A DNA stretch of 64,000 nucleotides from Mycoplasmatota bacterium. GTDB lineage: Bacteria; Bacillota_I; Bacilli_A; Izemoplasmatales; Hujiaoplasmataceae. Location of the stretch: contig CP076020.1 of NCBI GenBank assembly GCA_018622675.1, forward strand, positions 496,001-560,000. The letters are read 5' to 3'. Positions 1-7,933 of the stretch are shown piece by piece. Made by a program: the position numbers and the translations under genes. How positions within the stretch are numbered: the first letter of the stretch is position 1; the number at the start of each line of letters is the position of its first letter. The notes under the pieces were generated by a model. That model ran no database searches. It was not told the DNA's origin and worked only from the letters and a program-made list of their open reading frames with translations.

Positions 1-614
1 CGATTCAACATTATACCGGTGAAAAAGTAAGTCATATTGTGGTGATGGGCACCGGAGAGCCTTTTGATAATTATGATAATGTGATGGACTTTATAAGAAT
101 CATCAATTATAAACATGGATTCCAAATAGGGGCTAGACATATCTCTGTTTCTACTTGTGGTATTATTCCAAAAATATATGAATATGCTAGAGAAGTTATT
201 AAGTCTAACTTAGCCATCAGTTTACACGCACCTAATGATGAAATAAGATCGAAGATTATGAAAATTAACAAGGTTTATCCTTTGCCCGATTTGATTAAAG
301 CCGTCAAGGATTATACTGAAATATCTGGACGTAGAGTGACTTTTGAATATATTTTACTTAAAGGTATCAATGATTCAGTTGGACACGCTAATGAATTAAG
401 TGATTTAATAAGAGGCATTAATGCATATGTTAATTTAATACCTTATAATCCTGTCAATGAGTTTGGATACAAAAAAACAGATATGAAGAATGCTCATAAG
501 TTCCATGAACAATTAGAAAAAAGGGGCATTAATGCAACGTTAAGACGCGAATTAGGTAGTGATATTGATGCAGCATGTGGGCAACTTCGTCTTAAAAAGG
601 AAGTTAGTGAATAG
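1..614 (+). CDS. rlmN: 23S rRNA/tRNA adenine-C2 methyltransferase RlmN, 5' end cut off
   Basis: C-terminal part of the radical-SAM enzyme that makes 2-methyladenosine in 23S rRNA and in tRNA. The reading frame is open from base 3, so the gene starts before the window and the CxxxCxxC cluster motif is not visible. Visible family marks are VVMGTGEP (SAM-binding GEP region), ISVSTCGIIPKI, the AISLHAPND strand, and near the C-terminus SDIDAACGQL, which carries the second catalytic cysteine of RlmN/Cfr enzymes. In Bacillus rlmN precedes prpC-prkC-rsgA; here rsgA follows but the phosphatase/kinase pair is replaced by pfkA and rubrerythrin. RlmN rather than Cfr is chosen from context and the DIDAACGQL form. 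Confidence 0.93.
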   Translation, partial: IQHYTGEKVSHIVVMGTGEPFDNYDNVMDFIRIINYKHGFQIGARHISVSTCGIIPKIYEYAREVIKSNLAISLHAPNDEIRSKIMKINKVYPLPDLIKAVKDYTEISGRRVTFEYILLKGINDSVGHANELSDLIRGINAYVNLIPYNPVNEFGYKKTDMKNAHKFHEQLEKRGINATLRRELGSDIDAACGQLRLKKEVSE

Positions 615-626
615 GCTTACATTTGA

Positions 627-655
627 TTGACTGAAGAGCTTAATTTTGGTAAAAT
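627..655 (+). promoter_or_regulatory. pfkA promoter
   Basis: TTGACT (627-632), 17 nt, TAAAAT (650-655), with an extended -10 TGG just before it. It lies in the 63-nt gap between rlmN and pfkA, so pfkA is probably transcribed on its own. Confidence 0.75.
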
Positions 656-677
656 ATAGGAAAGATAGGAGTAAGAT

Positions 678-1820
678 ATGAAAAAAGAAATTAAAAAAAT
701 TGCGTTGTTAACCGGCGGTGGAGATTGCTCTGGGTTAAACGCTGTTATTAGAGCGGTTGTAAAGTCTGCTATATTGAAATATAATTATGAAGTGATTGGT
801 TTTAGAGGCGGGTATCATGGCTTATATACTGATGATTTTATTAAAATGGATTTGACAACAGTTAGAGGTATATTCCATCAAGGTGGAACTATTTTGAAAA
901 TGTCTAATAAAGATAATCTGTTCAATTATCCTGTTGAAGATAAAGATGGTAATATAGAATACAAAGATGTTTCGGATGTAGCTGTGGAAAACTTAAAAAA
1001 ACATAAAATAGATGCTTTAATCATTATTGGTGGCGATGGAACATTGACATCAGCTAGAGATTTTGGTAGAAAAGGTGTGAATGTAGTTGCTATTCCTAAA
1101 ACTATTGATAATGATGTTCCTGCCACTGAAATTACTTTTGGTTACAGTACAGCTTTAGATCACATTATGATTAGTTTAGATGCTTTGCATACAACAGCTT
1201 ATTCCCATGATAGGGTCATGGTTCTTGAAGTGATGGGAAGAAACGCTGGTTGGTTAGCGTTAGAAGGTGGTATTGCTGGTTCTGCGGATGTTATTTTGAT
1301 TCCAGAAATACCATATAACATTAACAGTGTTGCAAAAACTGTTTTAGATCGATATAAAAGAGGCTCTAAGTTCTCTATTATATGTGTTTCAGAAGGCGCT
1401 AAACCAGTTGATGGTGACGTTACAATTAAAAACATTGATACGGATAGTCCTGATTCAGTTAAATTGGGTGGTGTTGGTGAAATATTAGCTGCAGATTTAG
1501 AAAAAGTTATTAAACCAGTTACAGGCCAAGATATTCGTGTGACTAATTTAGGATATATTCAACGTGGCGGTGTTACAAATACATTTGATAGAATTTTAGG
1601 AACTAAATATGGGTCTTATGCTGTTGACATGATTGAAAAGAATGAATTTGGACGCATGGTTATTATTAAGAACGATACGATGAGTTCAGTAAGAATTGAA
1701 GAAGTTGTAGGCTCAGGCGAAATAGGAGAGACAAGTCGTGGAGGAGCGAGAATTGTTAACCCACACGGAGACTTAGTGAATGCAGCTAGAGATATTGGTA
1801 TATCATTTGGAGATGAGTAA
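678..1820 (+). CDS. pfkA: 6-phosphofructokinase
   Basis: Phosphorylates fructose 6-phosphate to fructose 1,6-bisphosphate, the committing step of glycolysis. The 380-aa protein is longer than the roughly 320-aa E. coli type and matches the mixed-substrate PFK clade. Visible motifs: LTGGGDCSGLNAVIRA at the N-terminus, IIGGDGT (residues 117-122), PKTIDND (140-146), MGRNAGWLA and GYIQRGG. The Gly after GGD is the ATP-type residue, while Lys141 is the residue usual in PPi-type enzymes, so the donor cannot be fixed from sequence. SD AGGAG lies 7 nt before the ATG. Rubrerythrin follows after 24 nt. Confidence 0.93.
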   Translation: MKKEIKKIALLTGGGDCSGLNAVIRAVVKSAILKYNYEVIGFRGGYHGLYTDDFIKMDLTTVRGIFHQGGTILKMSNKDNLFNYPVEDKDGNIEYKDVSDVAVENLKKHKIDALIIIGGDGTLTSARDFGRKGVNVVAIPKTIDNDVPATEITFGYSTALDHIMISLDALHTTAYSHDRVMVLEVMGRNAGWLALEGGIAGSADVILIPEIPYNINSVAKTVLDRYKRGSKFSIICVSEGAKPVDGDVTIKNIDTDSPDSVKLGGVGEILAADLEKVIKPVTGQDIRVTNLGYIQRGGVTNTFDRILGTKYGSYAVDMIEKNEFGRMVIIKNDTMSSVRIEEVVGSGEIGETSRGGARIVNPHGDLVNAARDIGISFGDE

Positions 1821-1844
1821 TATAAAATTTTATAGGAGGATATT

Positions 1845-2387
1845 ATGGAGTTAAAAGGAAGTAAAACAGAAAAAAATTTACTAGAAGCTTTTGCAGGCGA
1901 ATCACAAGCAAGAAACAAATACACATATTATGCTGAAAAAGCAAGAGAAGAAGGGTACGTTGATATTGCAGAATATTTTGAGGAAACTGCAGTTAACGAA
2001 AGAGAACATGCTCGTATTTGGTTCAAACTATTACATGACGGAGATATTCCAACAACAGAAGAAAATCTTGCTGATGGTGCAGATGGGGAACATTATGAAT
2101 GGACAGATATGTACAAAGGTTTTGCTGAAGTAGCTGAAGAAGAAGGGTTTAAAAAAATTGCTTTCTTGTTCAAAAAAGTTGGTGAAATAGAAAAAAGACA
2201 TGAAGAAAGATATTTAGCTTTAATTGAAAGATTGAAAAACGACAAAGAATTTATGTCAGATAATGACAAAGAAGTTTGGATTTGTTCTAATTGTGGTCAC
2301 TTACACTTTGGGCCTAAAGCACCAAAAATTTGTCCTGTGTGTGATTACCCACAATCATATTTCAAACGTTATACAGAAAAATTCTAA
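1845..2387 (+). CDS. rbr: Rubrerythrin
   Basis: Non-heme di-iron peroxidase that removes hydrogen peroxide in anaerobes, cytoplasmic. The N-terminal four-helix ferritin-like domain shows the iron ligands in [23 protein letters not shown] and [10 protein letters not shown]. The C-terminal rubredoxin-like domain (about residues 143-175) has the CSNCGH and CPVCDYP pairs that bind a single FeS4 iron. 180 aa is normal for the family. A strong SD (TAGGAGG) precedes the ATG. It lies 24 nt after pfkA and before a clear terminator, so probably the second gene of that unit. Supports an anaerobic or microaerobic lifestyle. Confidence 0.95.
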   Translation: MELKGSKTEKNLLEAFAGESQARNKYTYYAEKAREEGYVDIAEYFEETAVNEREHARIWFKLLHDGDIPTTEENLADGADGEHYEWTDMYKGFAEVAEEEGFKKIAFLFKKVGEIEKRHEERYLALIERLKNDKEFMSDNDKEVWICSNCGHLHFGPKAPKICPVCDYPQSYFKRYTEKF

Positions 2388-2411
2388 AGAAGGCCGAGCC
2401 TTCTTTTTTTT
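2388..2411 (+). terminator. Terminator after rubrerythrin
   Basis: Perfect 7-bp stem AGAAGGC / GCCTTCT with a CGA loop, followed by a run of seven T. It starts right after the rbr stop codon. Confidence 0.9.
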
Positions 2412-2425
2412 CTTGATTTAAAAAT

Positions 2426-2454
2426 TTCATCTAAATTATAGAATATGTTATAAT
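2426..2454 (+). promoter_or_regulatory. Promoter of the rsgA-rpe-thiN operon
   Basis: TTCATC (2426-2431), 17 nt, TATAAT (2449-2454), with an extended -10 TGT at 2446-2448. Confidence 0.7.
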
Positions 2455-2484
2455 ATTCTTAATAATATCAAGGAGGTTCATTCA

Positions 2485-3363
2485 TTGAATAAAGGAAGAA
2501 TCATCAAATTAGTTGGTGGACTATATACAGTATTAGATCAGCATAATAAAAGACATACATTAAAACCTCTAGGTGTTTTTAGACATAAAAATATTAAACC
2601 TAAAGTTGGGGATATTGTTGAATTTAATGAGGATTCTATTACTAAGGTAGATGAAAGAATAAATGATCTATATAGGCCTTTAATCGCAAATGTAGATCAG
2701 GTATTACTTGTTAACTCAGCAAAAGACCCAAACTTCAGTTTTTTATTGTTAGATAAATTTGTAACTTTAATAGAGTCTAATCATATTAAACCTGTTATCA
2801 TTGTTACTAAAATTGATTTACTAAATAAGGATGAATTAGAGAAACTAAAAGATAAGTTATCATATTATCGAAAGTTTTATGAAATCATTTATTTCAGTTC
2901 TATAACAAAAGAAAACTTAGAGTCGATTAAAGATATTACTAAAAATAAAGTAAATGTCTTAGCAGGTCAAACAGGAGCTGGAAAATCAACAATCTTAAAT
3001 ACAATTAATCCAAACTTAGAGATTAGAACTAACCAAATATCAAAAGCACTAGGAAGAGGAAAACATACTACTAGACATGTTGAATTGATTGAATTTGGAC
3101 AAGGATTTATTGCGGATACACCAGGTTTCTCCAGTCTTGAATTTAAAGAAATGACTCTAGAAAACATTAAGTACTATTTTGTAGATTTCTTTGAATTAAG
3201 TCACCAATGTAAATTTAATGAATGTACACATATTCATGAACCAGGATGTGAAGTAAAAAAACAATTAGAAAAAGGAAATATTTTACAGGAAAGATATGAT
3301 GATTATTTACATATCTATAATGAAGTAAAAGCTATGAAACCAATGTATAGGAGGGACAAATAA
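2485..3363 (+). CDS. rsgA: Ribosome small-subunit biogenesis GTPase RsgA
   Basis: Circularly permuted GTPase that acts in late maturation of the 30S subunit. Order of parts: N-terminal OB-fold, then the permuted G motifs TKIDLL (G4), GQTGAGKST (G1) and DTPGFSS (G3), then a C-terminal zinc knuckle with CKFNECTHIHEPGC (Cys, Cys, His, Cys). Length 292 aa is typical. The start is TTG at 2485, 8 nt after a perfect AGGAGG; no ATG fits. Its stop overlaps the ATG of rpe by one base, so rsgA-rpe-thiN are translationally coupled, as in Bacillus. Confidence 0.95.
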   Translation: MNKGRIIKLVGGLYTVLDQHNKRHTLKPLGVFRHKNIKPKVGDIVEFNEDSITKVDERINDLYRPLIANVDQVLLVNSAKDPNFSFLLLDKFVTLIESNHIKPVIIVTKIDLLNKDELEKLKDKLSYYRKFYEIIYFSSITKENLESIKDITKNKVNVLAGQTGAGKSTILNTINPNLEIRTNQISKALGRGKHTTRHVELIEFGQGFIADTPGFSSLEFKEMTLENIKYYFVDFFELSHQCKFNECTHIHEPGCEVKKQLEKGNILQERYDDYLHIYNEVKAMKPMYRRDK

Positions 3364-4001
3364 TGATCTGTGCACCTTCATTTTTAAGTTCAAATTTTTC
3401 AAAATTAAAAGTGGAAATTCTTTCTATCAATCATGCTAAATGGTTGCATTTTGATGTGATGGATGGAAAGTTTGTAGAAAATAAAACATATAATCATGAA
3501 ATTTTGACTGAGATTGGTCAGTATTCCAATCAAATATTTGATTGCCACTTAATGGTCGAAAACCCTGAAAAAGATATTGATAATTATGCTAAAAATGGCG
3601 CTGATTATATTACTTTTCATTATGAAGCGACAAAGGATTCAAAAAAATTAATCTCTAAGATTCAATCTGTAAATGTAAAAGCAGGTATATCTATTAAACC
3701 AGCGACCGATGTTGAAGTTTTGGATGATTTTCTTGAGGATATAGATTTAATATTAATCATGAGTGTTGAGCCGGGTAAAGGTGGCCAAAAATTTATGGAG
3801 AATGCTTTGGATAAAATCAGGTATCTTGATCATTTAAGGAAAGAAAAAGGCTATCATTTTCTTATAGAAGTTGATGGTGGAATTAATTTTGATACTGCAA
3901 AATTAGTGAAGAAGGCTGGCGCAGATATCATTGTTGTTGGGTCTTATATATTTAATAGAAACAATAGAAATGATATCATTCGGGAGTTCGAAAATGTATG
4001 A
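3363..4001 (+). CDS. rpe: Ribulose-phosphate 3-epimerase
   Basis: Interconverts ribulose 5-phosphate and xylulose 5-phosphate in the non-oxidative pentose phosphate pathway. A 212-aa TIM barrel. Visible active-site pieces: APSFLSSNF at the N-terminus, HFDVMDGKFV (metal-binding His and Asp), DCHLMVENP, MSVEPGKGGQKF and EVDGGIN (second catalytic Asp), then the phosphate-binding VVGSYIF. The ATG overlaps the rsgA stop by one base; the 3' end overlaps thiN by 8 nt. The stop is TGA, which is one proof of standard code use. Confidence 0.95.
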   Translation: MICAPSFLSSNFSKLKVEILSINHAKWLHFDVMDGKFVENKTYNHEILTEIGQYSNQIFDCHLMVENPEKDIDNYAKNGADYITFHYEATKDSKKLISKIQSVNVKAGISIKPATDVEVLDDFLEDIDLILIMSVEPGKGGQKFMENALDKIRYLDHLRKEKGYHFLIEVDGGINFDTAKLVKKAGADIIVVGSYIFNRNNRNDIIREFENV

Positions 4002-4608
4002 TAAAATTAAGATATTTACTGGCCCTAATAACTACACCTTTAAAAAACTATATTTTGAAGAAGTGAATGAATTTGTTGTAGGAGTTGATTCTGGTTTAGA
4101 GTATTTAATCAATTTGGACAAGAAAATTGATTTAGCAGTAGGCGATTTTGACTCTATTGATCCTGAGGTATTTAGTCAGATTAAGTCAAAATGCAAAAAT
4201 ATTATTCAGTTAGAAGTTAAAAAAAATAAGACTGATTTGGCCTACACTCTTGAATATATATACAATCATTTTGATTATAAACAAATTGAAGTTTATGGGG
4301 GAATCAGTGGTAGAGTAGATCATTTTATTGCAAATTTAAACTTAATGAAAAAGTATAGATTCTCCTTAAGAGACAATAGACATTACATGTACATTCTCGA
4401 TAAAGGTAAATACCACATTGACAATTATAAGAAATACATTTCATTCTTTGCCATCGAGGATGTTTATGAGTTGCAATTAAGAGGCTTTAAGTATTCCTTA
4501 GATAATTATTTACTTTCAACAAGTGATTCACTTTCTGTATCAAATGAAGGCAGTGGTGATCTTTCGTTTTCAAAAGGAAAACTATTAGTCATTATGAGTG
4601 AAGATTAA
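3994..4608 (+). CDS. thiN: Thiamine pyrophosphokinase
   Basis: Transfers pyrophosphate from ATP to thiamine to make thiamine diphosphate. 204 aa. Family motifs: VGDFDSID (metal and ATP site), KNKTDLAYTLEY, and YGGISGRVDHFIANLNL, the thiamine-binding segment. The start is set at the ATG at 3994, with SD GGGAG at 3982-3986, overlapping rpe by 8 nt; an in-frame ATG at 3931 lies deep inside rpe and would add residues absent from the family. Third gene of the rsgA-rpe-thiN set, the same order as in Bacillus. Confidence 0.92.
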   Translation: MYDKIKIFTGPNNYTFKKLYFEEVNEFVVGVDSGLEYLINLDKKIDLAVGDFDSIDPEVFSQIKSKCKNIIQLEVKKNKTDLAYTLEYIYNHFDYKQIEVYGGISGRVDHFIANLNLMKKYRFSLRDNRHYMYILDKGKYHIDNYKKYISFFAIEDVYELQLRGFKYSLDNYLLSTSDSLSVSNEGSGDLSFSKGKLLVIMSED

Positions 4609-4620
4609 AGGAGTTGTACA

Positions 4621-5874
4621 ATGAAAAAAATAAGCATCATATTAATTATGTTATTAACTGTAGTAACGCTAAGTAGCTGTTCTACATTTTTTACTTTGGA
4701 ACCTAATACTTCATCACAAGAAGAAATAGACTATAATCAATTAAGAGATGATGTCTATGATGATGTATATAATCAAATTTATAGTGATTTATATAATAAT
4801 ATAAAAGATGAAATTATATCAGATGTATCTCAAGAAGAAATACAAGCAATTTATCAATCAATTAGATTAGATATCCAAGAAAAAGTTGAAAATGGCGAGA
4901 TAGAAGTAGAGGCCTTGTCTGTCTTAGACCAAATGACTGAAGTAGGTCTAACTTCAGCGAGAGCAGTGGTCGGAATTAATAATATAAACCTTGAAGATGA
5001 TATTGAAGCAACAGGTTCAGGTGTTATTTATAAAAGAGAAGGAAACCAATATTATGTGGTGACTAATTATCATGTCATTGAGGATGCAAAAACGATTGAA
5101 GTAGAATTTGCGGATAGAACTAAAATTGAAACTGAATTATTAGGAGTAGAGAAACTTGTAGATATTGCAATATTAAAATTCACCTCATTTGAAGACTTTC
5201 CAGTGGCTTCATTTGGAGATTCATCAACAATTAAAAAAGGTCAGTTTATTACTGCTGTAGGAAATCCAACGAGCGTTGATTATTTTAACACCATGACTAT
5301 GGGAATCATTTCTGGTATCAATAGATATTTTGATATAGATGAAGATGGTACTAGAGATATGTTTGTAAACTATATACAACATGATGCTGCTATCAATGCT
5401 GGAAATAGTGGTGGTGCCTTATTTAATCTAGACGGTGAGATTATTGGGATAAATACTTTGAAAATCGTGGATTATACTATTGAAGGAATGGGTTTTGCTA
5501 TTCCAGGCAATTTGGTAAAATTAATCGCAGAAGATATTGAAACGTATGGTGAATCAAGAAGAAAACCAATGTTAGGTATTAGTTTTGTGGACATATCACA
5601 AAATAAGGCATCTTTATTAGCATCAGGGGTTGATATCCCGGACAATATGAACCGAGGCTTCTATGTTCAAGAAATTGTGTCTGGTTCATCAGTAGATGGT
5701 TATGTTTTGCCAGGGGATATTATTTTAGAGATAGGTGATGTTGTGATTGAAAATACCAGTCAATTTGTTGAAGGTTTTTCACAGTATCTTGTTGGAGATG
5801 TTATCGATATTCTTGTTTATAGAAATGGTTCGAACTTGACTCTAAATGATATTGAACTGAAGGGAAGAGATTAA
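4621..5874 (+). CDS. HtrA/DegP-type serine protease, predicted lipoprotein
   Basis: Surface protease of the trypsin-like S1C family, 417 aa. A lipoprotein signal ends in the lipobox LSSC (Cys20), so the mature protein should be anchored outside the membrane. Residues about 43-69 form four-residue repeats of the type DDVY-DDVY-NQIY-SDLY. The protease domain carries His151 (TNYHVIE), Asp181 (VDIAILKF) and Ser263 (NAGNSGGALFN). A C-terminal PDZ-like domain (from about residue 320) includes VLPGDIILEIGD. Only one base separates its stop from the ATG of the next protease, so the two are surely cotranscribed. The substrate is unknown; quality control or processing of exported proteins is likely. 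Confidence 0.88.
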   Translation: MKKISIILIMLLTVVTLSSCSTFFTLEPNTSSQEEIDYNQLRDDVYDDVYNQIYSDLYNNIKDEIISDVSQEEIQAIYQSIRLDIQEKVENGEIEVEALSVLDQMTEVGLTSARAVVGINNINLEDDIEATGSGVIYKREGNQYYVVTNYHVIEDAKTIEVEFADRTKIETELLGVEKLVDIAILKFTSFEDFPVASFGDSSTIKKGQFITAVGNPTSVDYFNTMTMGIISGINRYFDIDEDGTRDMFVNYIQHDAAINAGNSGGALFNLDGEIIGINTLKIVDYTIEGMGFAIPGNLVKLIAEDIETYGESRRKPMLGISFVDISQNKASLLASGVDIPDNMNRGFYVQEIVSGSSVDGYVLPGDIILEIGDVVIENTSQFVEGFSQYLVGDVIDILVYRNGSNLTLNDIELKGRD

Positions 5875-5875
5875 A

Positions 5876-6784
5876 ATGAAAAAGTTTTTTCTTTATTCTT
5901 TTATTATATTAAGTATCATTGGCCTCAGTTCATATACCTTGTTAGCTGAAGAAACTGAAAGTCAAACATCAACAATAACAGACAATGATGATTCAATAGA
6001 ACAAGTCAAAGAAGATGTTTACAATGATATATATAATGATGTATACCAAGATGTATATGAAGATATCATTGAAGATATTAATGAAGATACATATCAAAAT
6101 TTATATAAAGAAATAGAAACGGGATTCTATGATCACTATCAAGAGTTGTCTATTTTAAATGATGAGATTCAAAATAAAATATATGATGTAGTTGATTTAG
6201 CAAATGATAGTGTAGTTGGCATTGAAACATATGCTGGAAGTTATGGTGTTTCTTTAGGTTCCGGAGTGATATATAAATACAACCAAAGTATTGATTTTTA
6301 TTATGTCATTACGAACTATCATGTAGTAGAAGGTGGAAATAACTTTAAAATTAGGTTTGAAGATGAAAGCACAGTAGACGCTGATTTGTTAACATATGAT
6401 GAAGAAGCTGATATCGCTTTATTATCGTTCTTTGGATTAGGTGTTAGTGGTCTTCGTGTGGCCCCACTGGGATCTTCTGGCTTTCTTGATAAAGGAGACA
6501 TCATTCTAGCTGCTGGAAACCCAAGAGGATTTAATTTTTACAACTCAATAACTTTGGGGATCGTTGCAGGTAAAGATCGCTCAGTAGATGGGGAATCTAT
6601 CACTTATATACAGCACGATGCTGCTATCAACTCTGGAAATAGTGGAGGACCTATTTTTAATCTTGAAGGAGAAGTTGTAGGGATAAACGTTTTAAAATAT
6701 GCCAGTGAAGAGATTGAAGGTATGGGTTTTTCTATACCCATCAATTTAGTTAAAACGATAATAAATGATTATGAAAGCAAATAA
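5876..6784 (+). CDS. HtrA-like serine protease without PDZ domain, exported
   Basis: Paralogue of the preceding protease, 302 aa. A signal peptide is seen (KKFF, hydrophobic core, likely cleavage near Ala24), with no lipobox Cys. Residues 46-79 are regular tetrapeptide repeats (EDVY, NDIY, NDVY, QDVY, EDII, EDIN, EDTY, QNLY), much cleaner than in the neighbour. The catalytic triad is intact: His149 (TNYHVVE), Asp179 (EADIALLSF), Ser256 (NSGNSGGPIFN). The protein ends right after the protease domain, so the PDZ domain is missing. It may be soluble or held near its lipoprotein partner through the shared repeat; that is inference. Confidence 0.87.
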   Translation: MKKFFLYSFIILSIIGLSSYTLLAEETESQTSTITDNDDSIEQVKEDVYNDIYNDVYQDVYEDIIEDINEDTYQNLYKEIETGFYDHYQELSILNDEIQNKIYDVVDLANDSVVGIETYAGSYGVSLGSGVIYKYNQSIDFYYVITNYHVVEGGNNFKIRFEDESTVDADLLTYDEEADIALLSFFGLGVSGLRVAPLGSSGFLDKGDIILAAGNPRGFNFYNSITLGIVAGKDRSVDGESITYIQHDAAINSGNSGGPIFNLEGEVVGINVLKYASEEIEGMGFSIPINLVKTIINDYESK

Positions 6785-6808
6785 AAAAGCACCCGCAGGT
6801 GCTTTTTT
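6783..6808. terminator. Bidirectional terminator between protease pair and ridA
   Basis: Stem GCACC / GGTGC extended by A-run and T-run on either side (AAAAAAGCACC, CGCA loop, GGTGCTTTTTT). It works on both strands and lies between convergent genes. Confidence 0.88.
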
Positions 6809-6817
6809 AAATAACAG

Positions 6818-7192
6818 TTATTTGACGGCTATAGCATCAATTTCAACTAAACCATCTTTTGGTAATCTTGAAACCTCTACCGCAAAGCGTGCAGGCTTAT
6901 GGTCACCAAAGAATTCCTGATAAACAGAATTCATTTCAGCAAACATACTTAAATCTTTCATAAATACTCCGCACTTAACAATATTTTCTTTTTTTAAACC
7001 AGCTTCTTCAACGATGCCCAAAATATTAAGTAGACTTTGTTTTGTTTGAGATTTGATATCATCACCAGCAATTTTCATTGTTACTGGATTAAAGGGTATT
7101 TGTCCAGATACATATAAAGTATCACCAGCCATAACGCCTTGGCTATATGGACCTATCGCTTTTGGTGCTGAACCTGTTTGAATCATTTTCAT
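6818..7192 (-). CDS. ridA: RidA family (YjgF/YER057c/UK114) enamine/imine deaminase
   Basis: Hydrolyses reactive enamine/imine intermediates made by PLP enzymes such as threonine dehydratase. 124 aa with the family marks IGPYSQGV, LYVSGQIPFNP, ILGIVEEAGL, KCGVFMKDL (the Arg/Lys-rich active-site face) and PARFAVEVSRLPKDGLVEIDAIAV, whose Glu is conserved. The start is the ATG at 7192, 8 nt after GGAG; a GTG nine bases upstream overlaps the SD and is rejected. Monocistronic, facing the protease pair with a shared terminator. Two inverted repeats lie upstream. Confidence 0.93.
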   Translation of the reverse strand: MKMIQTGSAPKAIGPYSQGVMAGDTLYVSGQIPFNPVTMKIAGDDIKSQTKQSLLNILGIVEEAGLKKENIVKCGVFMKDLSMFAEMNSVYQEFFGDHKPARFAVEVSRLPKDGLVEIDAIAVK

Positions 7193-7250
7193 TTGACACA
7201 CTCCATTTCTAGAAAAACTTTTACAAGTTTAACCAATAAATATTATTATT

Positions 7251-7274
7251 TGTTTAGAATTTAGGTTCTAAACA
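7251..7274. promoter_or_regulatory. Candidate operator, 9-bp perfect inverted repeat upstream of ridA
   Basis: TGTTTAGAA, 6-nt spacer TTTAGG, TTCTAAACA. It ends 59 nt before the ridA ATG. It has no T-run and the arms are far apart enough for a dimeric repressor rather than a terminator. The regulator is unknown. Confidence 0.4.
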
Positions 7275-7326
7275 TCATAATTAAATTTAAATATCACCTG
7301 ATTCTTATACAATATATGTGTTGTAG

Positions 7327-7341
7327 TCTGTTTAAAACAGA
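7327..7341. repeat. Short perfect inverted repeat, 7 bp around one base
   Basis: TCTGTTT-A-AAACAGA, in the ridA-rpmB gap. It shares the TGTTTA/TAAACA core with the inverted repeat at 7251-7274, so the two may be sites for the same protein. Confidence 0.35.
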
Positions 7342-7496
7342 TTTTATATAAAAAGTTAAGCCTTTAATATAGATTCAAATGAAGTTTCCTTATCATAGCG
7401 TATTTGATTTTTTAAAATATCTATCATATAGATAAGGCTTCTATATATATTATAACTCTATTTTTAAATTTTCATAGATGATATGAAAAAAAGCAA

Positions 7497-7521
7497 AATA
7501 AAAAAGATGCTTTCGCATCTT
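7497..7521 (-). terminator. Terminator of rpmB
   Basis: Stem AAGATGC / GCATCTT (7504-7510 and 7515-7521); on the minus strand it is followed by a run of T. Confidence 0.85.
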
Positions 7522-7536
7522 ATTTATCAGTTTTAG

Positions 7537-7728
7537 TTATGCTCTTTGGATTTTACCACTTTTTAATGCTCTAGCAGAAACGTAAACGCGTTTTACTTGA
7601 CCATTTTCATCGATAACTTTTACTTTTTGTAAATTCGCTTTCCATTGTCTTTTTGTTGCTTGCATTGAATGCGAACGATTGTTTCCAGACATAGTTTTTT
7701 TGCCTGATACACTACATACTCTTGGCAT
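7537..7728 (-). CDS. rpmB: 50S ribosomal protein L28
   Basis: Large-subunit protein, 63 aa. Matches L28 through the N-terminal Cys segment, [29 protein letters not shown] and [14 protein letters not shown]. Only one cysteine remains (Cys5), so this is the zinc-free form. SD GGAG precedes the ATG on the minus strand. It diverges from fakA, as in Bacillus where rpmB lies between thiN and the yloU-fakA pair; yloU is absent here. Confidence 0.95.
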   Translation of the reverse strand: MPRVCSVSGKKTMSGNNRSHSMQATKRQWKANLQKVKVIDENGQVKRVYVSARALKSGKIQRA

Positions 7729-7764
7729 AATATCACTCCGTTTCTGATAAATTTCAGCATTTAT

Positions 7765-7792
7765 ATTTTATCACATATTATAAATAAATCAA
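7765..7792 (-). promoter_or_regulatory. rpmB promoter
   Basis: On the minus strand: TTGATT (7792-7787), 16 nt, TAAAAT (7770-7765). Confidence 0.6.
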
Positions 7793-7838
7793 GTATTATA
7801 TTCATATATTTGATAAATATTCATCAAAACCAAATATA

Positions 7839-7867
7839 TTGCTTTTTAATATTTCATATGGTATAAT
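7839..7867 (+). promoter_or_regulatory. fakA promoter
   Basis: TTGCTT (7839-7844), 17 nt, TATAAT (7862-7867). The leader to the fakA ATG is about 60 nt. Confidence 0.8.
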
Positions 7868-7933
7868 GCTTATGTTTTTTATAGAGATGTCGACCACGAA
7901 CTAGCAAAAATAATTATATGAGGGGTTTTAAAA

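Larger units (their letters stand above)
7202..7536. other. 335-nt gap between ridA and rpmB with inverted repeats
   Basis: No gene is seen on either strand. It holds two perfect inverted repeats (listed separately) upstream of ridA and the rpmB terminator at its right end. The rest is AT-rich and featureless. Confidence 0.6.
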
